Source: Agromyces agglutinans (lineage in GTDB: Bacteria; Actinomycetota; Actinomycetes; Actinomycetales; Microbacteriaceae). Taken from it: a stretch of DNA of 64,000 nucleotides. The first letter of the stretch is position 1. Each line of letters begins with the position of its first letter. The notes under the pieces were generated by a model, which ran no database searches, had not been told where the DNA came from, and saw only the letters and a program-made list of their open reading frames with translations. Of the stretch, positions 1-6,343 are shown piece after piece. A program made the position numbers and the translations under genes. The stretch covers positions 457,800 to 521,799 of the forward strand of contig NZ_WJIF01000001.1 of assembly GCF_009647605.1 (NCBI RefSeq), given 5' to 3'.

Positions 1-1447
1 CGGTGCCGCGCTCGAGCGCCCGGTCCAGCGACACGCACGCCCGGTTGCCCGGATGCAGGCCGCCCGCACCGCGCAACCACGGCCCGGGCACCTCGGCGTT
101 CGTGCGCCACGGAGTGCCGCGCAGCCGCTCTGCGGCCGCCTCCCTGGCGGCGGACACCCGGCGCTTGGCCTCCGCGCTCGTCAGGGACGGACGCTCGCCC
201 GCCATCCGGAGCTCCTGCGCCGTGATGCGCGGCACCCAGAGGTGCACGTCGATGCGGTCCATCAGCGGACCGGAGAGCCGCGCGAGGTAGCGCCGACGCA
301 CCACCGGCGGGCAGGTGCAGTCGCTGTTCTTGAGGCCGTGCTGGCCGCACGGGCACGGGTTGGCGGCGAGGACCAGCTGGAACCGGGCGGGGAAGGTCGC
401 CACCGCGTTCGCCCGGTGGATGCTGATCACGCCCGCCTCCAGCGGCTGGCGCAGCACGTCGAGCACCGACGCCGCGAATTCCGGGGCCTCGTCGAGGAAC
501 AGGACCCCGTGCGAGGCACGGGGGGCTGCGCCCGGTCGGATGCCACGGCTGCCGCCGCCCACGATCGCCGCGGCGCTCGCCGTGTGGTGCGGCGCGACGA
601 ACGGCGGACGCAGGTCGAGGCCGCCGTGCGGGGCCTCGCCGGCGAGCGAACGCAGCGACGCGACCTCGAGGGCGGCATCGGCGTCGAGGTCGGGCAGGAT
701 ACCGGGCAGTCGCGACGCGAGCATGGTCTTGCCGGCCCCGGGAGGACCACCGAGGAAGACATGGTGGCCGCCGGCCGCCGCGGCGAGCAGCGCCTGCACG
801 GCGTCGGTGTTGCCCGTCACGTCGGCGAGGTCGCCGGCGGGAGCCACCGGAGCCGGTGGCGGCGAGGCGTCCGCCTCGACATCGCGCTCGCGGGCCGCTC
901 GCTCGCGGAAGGCCTCCGCCGTCTCCGGGTCGAACGATCCGCCGTGGCGGATCGCCGCCTCGATGAGCGAACCGACGGCGATGACCTCGACGCCGGGAAC
1001 GAGCGCGGCCTCCTCGGCATTCGCCTCGGGAACCATCACCGTTCGATGTCCGGCGCGTGAAGCCGCGAGCACGGCCGGCAGCACCCCGGCGATGGGGCGC
1101 ACCCGGCCGTCGAGCCCGAGCTCGCCGAGGTGCACCATGCGGTCGACGGAGGCCGGATCGACCATGCCGGCGGCGGCGAGGCAGGCCAGCGCGATCGCCA
1201 GGTCGAATCCCGAGCCGTGCTTGGGCAAGGACGCCGGCGAGAGGTTCACCGTGAGCCGCCGCTGCGGCAGCGGGCAACCGGCGTTGGAAGCCGCCGAGCG
1301 CACGCGTTCGCGCGCCTCGCCGAGCGCCGCGTCGGGCAGGCCGATGATCACGAGACCGGGCAGCTGGCTCGCGAGGTCGGCCTCGACCTCGACCACCGAG
1401 CCCGCGAGCCCGATCAGCGCCACGGCGCGGGTGCGCGCCACCGGCAT
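1..1447 (-). CDS. comM: YifB/ComM family Mg-chelatase-like AAA+ ATPase (C-terminus cut by window edge)
   Basis: Reading the minus strand from ATG at 1447 gives an open frame that runs off the window start, about 482 codons, so the C-terminus is missing. The N-terminal part (start MPVARTRAVALIG) is the Lon-protease-like domain of the family. A Walker A, GGPPGAGKT, lies near 730-755, followed by the Walker B-like LFLDEAPEF and a Cys-rich segment ANPCPCGQHG typical of Mg-chelatase-related ATPases. ComM is a helicase that promotes branch migration when incoming DNA integrates during natural transformation; that role is family knowledge. The start overlaps the yraN stop (ATGA), so the two are translationally coupled. 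A DprA gene usually follows and would lie outside the window. Confidence 0.93.
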   Translation of the reverse strand, partial: MPVARTRAVALIGLAGSVVEVEADLASQLPGLVIIGLPDAALGEARERVRSAASNAGCPLPQRRLTVNLSPASLPKHGSGFDLAIALACLAAAGMVDPASVDRMVHLGELGLDGRVRPIAGVLPAVLAASRAGHRTVMVPEANAEEAALVPGVEVIAVGSLIEAAIRHGGSFDPETAEAFRERAARERDVEADASPPPAPVAPAGDLADVTGNTDAVQALLAAAAGGHHVFLGGPPGAGKTMLASRLPGILPDLDADAALEVASLRSLAGEAPHGGLDLRPPFVAPHHTASAAAIVGGGSRGIRPGAAPRASHGVLFLDEAPEFAASVLDVLRQPLEAGVISIHRANAVATFPARFQLVLAANPCPCGQHGLKNSDCTCPPVVRRRYLARLSGPLMDRIDVHLWVPRITAQELRMAGERPSLTSAEAKRRVSAAREAAAERLRGTPWRTNAEVPGPWLRGAGGLHPGNRACVSLDRALERGT

Positions 1448-1812
1448 CAGCTCAGCCCCTCGAGGTGCTCGACCAGGGGCGGTGCCTCGACCGGGGCGAG
1501 CACGGCGACCGCGTCGATGCGGATTCGGCCGACCGGCTCCTCGGACTGCACGCACCACGCGACCGCGAGTCGGCGCATGCGGGCGAGCTTGACCGGCGTG
1601 ATCGCTTCGAATGGGTGCCCGAAGTCCGCGCTCGTGCGCGTCTTCACCTCGACGAACACCGTGTCGCTGCCGTCGCGCGCGACGATGTCGATCTCGCCGA
1701 GCCGGCATCGCCAGTTGCGATCGATGACCTGCATGCCGCGCGCCTCGAGATGGGTGACCGCGAGGGCTTCGCCGCGCCGTCCGAGTTCCGTGTTGTGCGC
1801 CATCCGCACCAC
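1447..1812 (-). CDS. yraN: YraN family UPF0102 endonuclease-like protein
   Basis: 121 aa. The sequence GEIDIVARD (residues 39-47) followed by VFVEVKTR (52-59) is the PD-(D/E)XK nuclease-fold signature of UPF0102/YraN, with E40, D42, E55 and K57 as the likely active-site set. Biochemical function is unproven in the family. An alternative ATG at codon 4 (1803) gives a start closer to that of other members. It overlaps comM by 3 bp and lies downstream of DUF2469, the usual actinobacterial order rnhB-DUF2469-yraN-yifB. Confidence 0.93.
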   Translation of the reverse strand: MVRMAHNTELGRRGEALAVTHLEARGMQVIDRNWRCRLGEIDIVARDGSDTVFVEVKTRTSADFGHPFEAITPVKLARMRRLAVAWCVQSEEPVGRIRIDAVAVLAPVEAPPLVEHLEGLS

Positions 1813-1944
1813 CTCCGCGACCCAGCGTCGCGCGACAGCGCGCCGGGAAACGGTTGGGATGCGGCATCCGTCAGCGGTTCATCGAACAGCCGGCTTGTGC
1901 AGAAGCAGACGTCGCGACGTCGGTGGGCCGCGGAGGCCGACGAT

Positions 1945-1962
1945 CGCGGGCGAATGCCCGCG
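1945..1962 (-). terminator. Small hairpin after DUF2469
   Basis: A perfect 7-bp stem (CGCGGGC/GCCCGCG) with a 4-nt loop begins 16 bp past the DUF2469 stop. It sits in the 165-bp gap before yraN, the largest gap in this minus-strand run. There is no U-tract, so it may be a weak terminator or an RNA-stabilising hairpin. I see nothing else definite in 1813-1977. Confidence 0.35.
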
Positions 1963-1977
1963 CGCAGCAGCCCTGGG

Positions 1978-2310
1978 CTACTCGTCGAGCGCCAGTTCCT
2001 TCGGCAGCTCGAACTCGCGCGTCGCGAGCTCCTCGATGTTGACGTCCTTGAAGGTCAGCACGCGCACCGACTTCACGAACCGGTCGGCGCGGTAGACGTC
2101 CCAGACCCAGACGTCCTTCATCGAGAGTTCGAAGTAGAAGTCGTGCTCGGTGTCGCGCCGGACCAGTTCCACCTCGTTCGCGAGGTAGAAGCGGCGCTCC
2201 GTCTCGACCACGTACTGGAACTGCGCGACGATGTCGCGGTACTCCCGGTACAGGGCCAACTCGACTTCGCGGTCGTAGTCGTCGAACTCGTCCTCATCCA
2301 TCGGGTTCAT
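1978..2310 (-). CDS. DUF2469 family protein
   Basis: 110 aa from ATG at 2310 (or the second ATG at 2301). The very acidic N-terminus MDEDEFDDYD is followed by an aromatic-rich core, YREYRDIVAQFQYVVE and HDFYFELSMKDVWVWD, diagnostic of the actinobacterial DUF2469 family. There is no signal peptide or membrane segment. Function is unknown. The gene is found almost invariably beside rnhB and yraN, which hints at a link to nucleic-acid metabolism, but that is inference from position only. It lies 4 bp from overlapping the rnhB end (2307). Confidence 0.93.
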   Translation of the reverse strand: MNPMDEDEFDDYDREVELALYREYRDIVAQFQYVVETERRFYLANEVELVRRDTEHDFYFELSMKDVWVWDVYRADRFVKSVRVLTFKDVNIEELATREFELPKELALDE

Positions 2311-2999
2311 CCTACGCCGAGGTCGAAGAGGGCAGGACCGGCCTCCACCGCGTCGTCCTTGGCATGCAGCCAGGTGTGGCGGTGCAGCCGGCTCGGCCCG
2401 TGACGGTCGAGCGCGGCGAAGTGCGCGCGCGTCGAATAGCCCTTGTTCTCGTCCCAGGCGTAGAGCGGCAGTTCGTCGTGCTCCCGGCGCATGCCGCGAT
2501 CGCGGTGCACCTTCGCGATGACGGATGCCGCGGACACCGACGCGCAGTCGCGGTCGGCCTTGATGCGCGTGATGACCTGGGCGCGGTGCTCGATCGAGGC
2601 GCTCAACCAGTCGTGGTTGCCGTCGAGCAGCAGCGGCGCGCCGGCCGCCAGCTCGACCGTGTCGGCGAGCGACCGATACGCGCGCGCGCCGGCGAGACCG
2701 AGGCACGCCATGATGCCGAGCGCGTCGATCTCGTCGGCGGATGCCTCGCCGACGGCCGAGGCGAGCACCCACGACGCGGCACGCGGAGCGAGCAGCTCCC
2801 GCTTCGGCTCGGGCAGCAGCTTCGAATCGCGCAGGCCCGCCGGCATGCGGCGCACGTCGGGTCGGATGACCACGATGCCCACGGTGACGGGACCCGCGAG
2901 CGCCCCGCGGCCGACCTCATCGCAGGCCAGCACGATCGGTGCGCCGTCGGCGAAGAGCGCGCGCTCGACGCTGAGCGAGGGAGGACGGCCCGCGGTCAT
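2307..2999 (-). CDS. rnhB: Ribonuclease HII
   Basis: 230 aa. The enzyme cuts the RNA strand of RNA-DNA hybrids and single ribonucleotides in DNA. The metal-binding acids are visible: D27 and E28 in ACDEVGRGALAGPV, D126 in LLLDGNHD, and D149 in the IKADRDCASVSAASVIAKV motif. This set separates type II from type I RNase H. The start ATG overlaps the lepB stop by 4 bp, so lepB and rnhB are probably co-translated. Length is normal. Confidence 0.96.
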   Translation of the reverse strand: MTAGRPPSLSVERALFADGAPIVLACDEVGRGALAGPVTVGIVVIRPDVRRMPAGLRDSKLLPEPKRELLAPRAASWVLASAVGEASADEIDALGIMACLGLAGARAYRSLADTVELAAGAPLLLDGNHDWLSASIEHRAQVITRIKADRDCASVSAASVIAKVHRDRGMRREHDELPLYAWDENKGYSTRAHFAALDRHGPSRLHRHTWLHAKDDAVEAGPALFDLGVG

Positions 3000-3751
3000 C
3001 GACCCGCACCCTCCTCGACGCCGGCGAACACGTCGGGATAGTTGCCGAGCCAGGCCCAGTGCGAGACGGGCCAGCTGACGACGAACGCCTTGCCGACCAC
3101 GTTCTCGATCGGGACGAACCCCTTGAGCGGCGTATCGCCGTTGTAGCGCGAGTCCTTGGAGTTGTAGCGGTTGTCGCCCATGACCCAGAGCGAGTCGTCG
3201 GGAACGGTGACGTCGAAGTCGTCGCGCGAGACCTTGCTCTCGCCGGCGGGCAGCACCGCGTACTCGGTCTCGTCGAGGGGTACGCCGTTCACGGTCATCT
3301 GCCCGAGCGCGTTGCAGCACGCGACGTGATCGCCCGGCAGCCCGATGACGCGCTTGACGAGGTGGTCGTTCGAGTCGGGAGCCGAGAGGCCCACGAACGC
3401 GAGGAACCAGTCGAACGCCGCGACGAGCGGGGGCTGCTCGATCTCGGGCGAGGCGGGGAGCCACCCGCCCGGGTCCTGGAAGACGACGACGTCTCCGCGC
3501 TCGATCGGCACGACCTCGGGCACGAGCTCGTTCACGATGATGCGGTCGTCGATCTCGAGGGTCTGCTCCATCGACTGCGACGGGATGAAGAACGACCGGA
3601 TGAGGAACGTCTTGATGAGGAACGAGACGAGCACCGCCACCACGAAGATCACGAGGAGGTCGCGGATGAACAGCAGCACCCCGCGCTTCCGCCTGGTCGC
3701 CGAAGATTGCCCCTCGCGATCGTCGCGCGTGGTGCGTGTTTCCTGTGTCAT
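2996..3751 (-). CDS. lepB: Signal peptidase I
   Basis: 251 aa. It removes N-terminal signal peptides from exported proteins on the outer face of the membrane. A basic N-terminus (RRKRG) precedes one transmembrane segment at about residues 24-48. The catalytic serine is S60 in IPSQSMEQTL and the general-base lysine is K133 in LVKRVIGLPGD; the later GDNRYNSKDSR box is also present. Its mRNA start lies directly below a 14-bp perfect hairpin (3761-3795), which may control it. It follows rplS, the standard actinobacterial neighbour. Confidence 0.96.
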   Translation of the reverse strand: MTQETRTTRDDREGQSSATRRKRGVLLFIRDLLVIFVVAVLVSFLIKTFLIRSFFIPSQSMEQTLEIDDRIIVNELVPEVVPIERGDVVVFQDPGGWLPASPEIEQPPLVAAFDWFLAFVGLSAPDSNDHLVKRVIGLPGDHVACCNALGQMTVNGVPLDETEYAVLPAGESKVSRDDFDVTVPDDSLWVMGDNRYNSKDSRYNGDTPLKGFVPIENVVGKAFVVSWPVSHWAWLGNYPDVFAGVEEGAGR

Positions 3752-3760
3752 TTAACCGCC

Positions 3761-3795
3761 CGAGCTCCCCACCCAGTCTAGGGGTGGGGAGCTCG
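3761..3795 (-). terminator. Perfect 14-bp hairpin between rplS and lepB
   Basis: The arms at 3761-3774 and 3782-3795 are exactly complementary, with a 7-nt loop. On the minus strand it lies downstream of the rplS stop and ends only 9 bp before the lepB ATG. There is no U-tract. The 3' arm contains GGGGAG, the only strong Shine-Dalgarno-like purine run near lepB. It could end most rplS transcripts, or hide the lepB ribosome site, or both. Confidence 0.6.
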
Positions 3796-3834
3796 GTCGA
3801 ATCGCGCGTCGGCGGGCGACGCGCGGAGGCGCGA

Positions 3835-4185
3835 TCAGTGGTTGTCGCGCTTCTCCTTGATCTTCGCCTTCTTGCCGCGCAGCTCTCGCAGGTAGTAGAG
3901 CTTCGCGCGACGGACGTCACCGCGGGTGACGATCTCGATCTTGTCGATGATCGGCGAGTGCACCGGGAACTTGCGCTCGACGCCGACCTGGAAGCTGATC
4001 TTGCGGACCGTGAAGGTCTCGCGGACGCCCTCGCCCGAACGGCCGATGACGACGCCCTGGAAGACCTGGACGCGCGAGCGCGTGCCTTCGACGATGTTGA
4101 CGTGCACCTTGACGGTGTCGCCCGGGCGGAAGTCGGGGACGTCCGACTTCAGGCTCGCGGCGTCGACGTGGTCGAGGATGTTCAT
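3835..4185 (-). CDS. rplS: 50S ribosomal protein L19
   Basis: 116 aa, normal length. L19 sits at the 30S-50S interface. Recognised by [29 protein letters not shown] (given here only as the region of residues about 20-48), by [21 protein letters not shown], and by the basic C-terminus [20 protein letters not shown]. It lies 13 kb from trmD, although these two are usually adjacent or nearly so; see the findings. The 188-bp gap upstream (4186-4373) must contain its promoter, but I cannot pick one out with confidence. Confidence 0.97.
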   Translation of the reverse strand: MNILDHVDAASLKSDVPDFRPGDTVKVHVNIVEGTRSRVQVFQGVVIGRSGEGVRETFTVRKISFQVGVERKFPVHSPIIDKIEIVTRGDVRRAKLYYLRELRGKKAKIKEKRDNH

Positions 4186-4373
4186 GATGGTTCGCTCTCT
4201 GCGCCCGCAACCGGTCGAACGCGGATCAATGGGAAACGTGTCTGGTGCCGCCTCGCGCGATCACCCGCGCGTGCGTGCTCCCCGGAGGCAGAGACCTGCG
4301 GCGGCACAATCGACCATTCTGCCAGATCGGGGGCCGTTCCGGCAAAAGTGGCGGCAACCGGCGCCGCCGCGAC

Positions 4374-4868
4374 TCACTCGGGGTCGCGCGCCTCGCGGAC
4401 CACGATGACCTCGCCGGCATCGAACGGCGGCGTACGCGGAGCCTGGGCTCCCTGCTGCTGGGCGGCGAGCCGCTCGAACTCGGCCATGCTCGCCTGCATG
4501 CGGCGCGAGCCGTCTCGCACCAGCTGCCAGATCGCCCACCAGAACGCGACGACGGCCAGCGCGATCGAGAGCACGCCGAAGGCGGCCGCCGTCGCACCGT
4601 AGAAGCCGGTCGCGATGATCGCGAGATGCCAGGCGCCGATGACGCCGACATCGCCCCAGGCGACGGCGCGCTGCTCGCGCACCGTCGGACGCGCGTTCAC
4701 GAGCAGCGCGACGACCAGCACCGAGAGGAAGGTCGCGGGCAGCGTGATCACGAGCCCGAGCGTGCCCCAGCCCCCGCCGCCGAACACGGCCCAGCCGATC
4801 GTGAGCCATGCGGGCAGCACCACCGCGGCGACGAACTGCCAGCGCGGGAACAGGCGCCTTGCGAACAT
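4374..4868 (-). CDS. Four-helix integral membrane protein of unknown function
   Basis: 164 aa with four hydrophobic stretches, at about residues 10-28, 34-56, 72-95 and 96-118. A hydrophilic tail follows, rich in Gln and Pro. No recognisable family motif. A TACGCT box ends 6 bp before the ATG, and there is no Shine-Dalgarno sequence, which suggests a leaderless message. It is divergent from map and separate from rplS. I do not recognise it. Confidence 0.75.
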   Translation of the reverse strand: MFARRLFPRWQFVAAVVLPAWLTIGWAVFGGGGWGTLGLVITLPATFLSVLVVALLVNARPTVREQRAVAWGDVGVIGAWHLAIIATGFYGATAAAFGVLSIALAVVAFWWAIWQLVRDGSRRMQASMAEFERLAAQQQGAQAPRTPPFDAGEVIVVREARDPE

Positions 4869-4874
4869 GCCGCC

Positions 4875-4880
4875 AGCGTA
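4875..4880 (-). promoter_or_regulatory. -10 box of a probable leaderless promoter (membrane protein)
   Basis: On the minus strand TACGCT (TANNNT) is followed by 6 nt and the ATG at 4868. That places the expected transcription start at or next to the start codon. No ribosome binding site intervenes. Confidence 0.4.
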
Positions 4881-4956
4881 CCCGCGGCCGGCTGCGAGCG
4901 CGCCGGGTGTTCACTCAGGGCGGAGCCGACAGAATGGTCTCGGAGAGAGGATTGCC

Positions 4957-5724
4957 GTGATCGAACTGAGGACCCCTGCCGAGATCGAGCAGATGCGCCC
5001 CGCCGGCCGCTTCGTGGCGAGCGTGCTGGAGGCGACGGCGGCTGCGGCGAAGGTCGGCGTCAACCTGCTGGAGCTCGACGCCCTGGCGCACGAGATGATC
5101 CGCAGCGCCGGCGCCGAGAGCTGCTACATCGACTACCACCCGTCGTTCGGGGCGAGCCCGTTCGGCAAGGTCATCTGCACGTCGGTGAACGACGCCGTGC
5201 TGCACGGCCTGCCGTTCGACTACACCCTGAAGGACGGCGACCTGCTCAGCCTGGACTTCGCGGCATCCGTCGACGGCTGGGTGTCGGACTCGGCGATCTC
5301 GCTCGTGGTGGGCACGCCGCGCGAGGCCGACCTCCGGCTCATCCGCACGACCGAGCGTGCCCTCGAGGCCGGCATCGCCGCCGCGCGCCCGGGCAACCGC
5401 ATCGGCGACATCTCGCGGGCGATCGCCGATGTCGCGCGCGAACAGGGCTACTCGATCAACACGGACTTCGGCGGCCACGGCGTCGGCCGCACCATGCACG
5501 GCGACCCGCACGTGCCCAACAACGGCCGCCCCGGCCGTGGACTGCCGCTGCGCCCGGGCCTCGTGATCGCGATCGAGCCGTGGTTCCTCGAGACCACCGA
5601 CCGCATCTTCACCGACCCCGATGGGTGGACCCTGCGCAGCGCCGACGGCTCCCGCGGCTCGCATTCGGAGCACACCGTCGCGATCACCGACGGCGACCCG
5701 ATCGTACTGACCGCGCGCAGCTGA
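4957..5724 (+). CDS. map: Type I methionine aminopeptidase
   Basis: 255 aa from GTG at 4957, chosen because GGAGAGAGG sits 6 bp upstream and the protein then begins MIELRTPAEIEQM, the usual start. It removes the initiator Met from nascent proteins. The metal ligands can be traced: Asp residues in LLSLDFAASVDGWVSDSA, His in GHGVGRTMHGD, Glu in IAIEPW and Glu in HSEHTVAIT. Length is normal for the short bacterial form. It is convergent with nirD across a strong shared hairpin. Confidence 0.95.
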   Translation: MIELRTPAEIEQMRPAGRFVASVLEATAAAAKVGVNLLELDALAHEMIRSAGAESCYIDYHPSFGASPFGKVICTSVNDAVLHGLPFDYTLKDGDLLSLDFAASVDGWVSDSAISLVVGTPREADLRLIRTTERALEAGIAAARPGNRIGDISRAIADVAREQGYSINTDFGGHGVGRTMHGDPHVPNNGRPGRGLPLRPGLVIAIEPWFLETTDRIFTDPDGWTLRSADGSRGSHSEHTVAITDGDPIVLTARS

Positions 5725-5735
5725 ATCACGACGAG

Positions 5736-5769
5736 GGATGCCGCGCCGGGAGCTTCCGGCGCGGCATCC
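5736..5769. terminator. Bidirectional terminator-like hairpin between map and nirD
   Basis: A 14-bp GC-rich inverted repeat (arms 5736-5749 and 5756-5769) with a 6-nt loop. Outside the arms, ACGA and TCGT could extend the stem. It lies between the stop codons of the convergent genes map and nirD, and its symmetry would serve both. Confidence 0.7.
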
Positions 5770-5793
5770 GTCGTTCTCGCGATCGAACGGCGA

Positions 5794-6141
5794 TCAGGCG
5801 CCGAGTTCGATCTCGATGAAGCCGCCGACGATGCGCGTGCGGAAGGTCCGCAGCACGAGCGAGGGGTCGGTGTAGCACTCGCCCGTGCCGAGGTCGTAGA
5901 CCTCCTTGTGCAGCGGGGAGGCGATCGTGGGCCGGTCGCGCCGCGACCCGACGATGCCGCGCGCCATGACGGGCGCGCCCGTGTGCGGGTCGAGGTGGTC
6001 CACGGCGTACACCTCCTCCGGGGTGATCATCACGATGGCGACCTGTTCGTCGCCGAGCAGGGCGACTTCGCCCCAGTACGGCTCGAGGTCGTCGGTCGCG
6101 CAGGCGCGCATCCAGGTCGTCTCCGTCAGCATGAGCGTCAT
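5794..6141 (-). CDS. nirD: Nitrite reductase (NADH) small subunit NirD
   Basis: 115 aa with a Rieske-like fold lacking the cluster ligands: where a true Rieske protein has CxH, this one reads VDHLDPHTG, so no Fe-S centre is expected. That is normal for NirD, which partners NirB in reducing nitrite to ammonium. The strong Shine-Dalgarno GGAAGGGAG supports the ATG at 6141. Unusually, the gene is divergent from nirB instead of following it. Both read out from the shared 202-bp region 6142-6343, so co-regulation from that region is likely. Confidence 0.93.
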   Translation of the reverse strand: MTLMLTETTWMRACATDDLEPYWGEVALLGDEQVAIVMITPEEVYAVDHLDPHTGAPVMARGIVGSRRDRPTIASPLHKEVYDLGTGECYTDPSLVLRTFRTRIVGGFIEIELGA

Positions 6142-6273
6142 CAGAGGGCTCCCTTCCTGTCTGCGGCGACGCTATCCGCGGCGTGTTACCGCGGGCGGCA
6201 CCGCTGTGTTACCGACGCGTCAAAGGCTGCTCACACGAGCCTGGCGCGGGTGTGCGTTCCCGGGGCGCGGCAG

Positions 6274-6300
6274 GTTACCTCGACGAAATACGGCCGAAAC
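6274..6300 (+). promoter_or_regulatory. GlnR-like operator upstream of nirB
   Basis: GTTAC (6274-6278), 6 bp, GAAAT (6285-6289), 6 bp, GAAAC (6296-6300). The actinobacterial GlnR consensus is alternating gTnAC and GaAAC half-sites with 6-bp spacers, so this 11-bp phasing fits well. It lies just upstream of a candidate -10 box, where an activator would bind. A second GTTAC at 6208 is followed 6 bp later by GTCAA. Identity as GlnR-binding is inferred. Confidence 0.6.
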
Positions 6301-6310
6301 GGCCCGGTCT

Positions 6311-6316
6311 TAGGCT
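6311..6316 (+). promoter_or_regulatory. Candidate -10 element of the nirB promoter
   Basis: TAGGCT matches TANNNT and lies 10 bp after the GlnR-like half-sites, with no convincing -35 hexamer, as expected for an activated promoter. The nirB ATG follows at 6344 behind the ribosome site GGAGGA (6336-6341). Confidence 0.45.
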
Positions 6317-6343
6317 CGCCGCATTCGAGGACCTGGAGGACCC

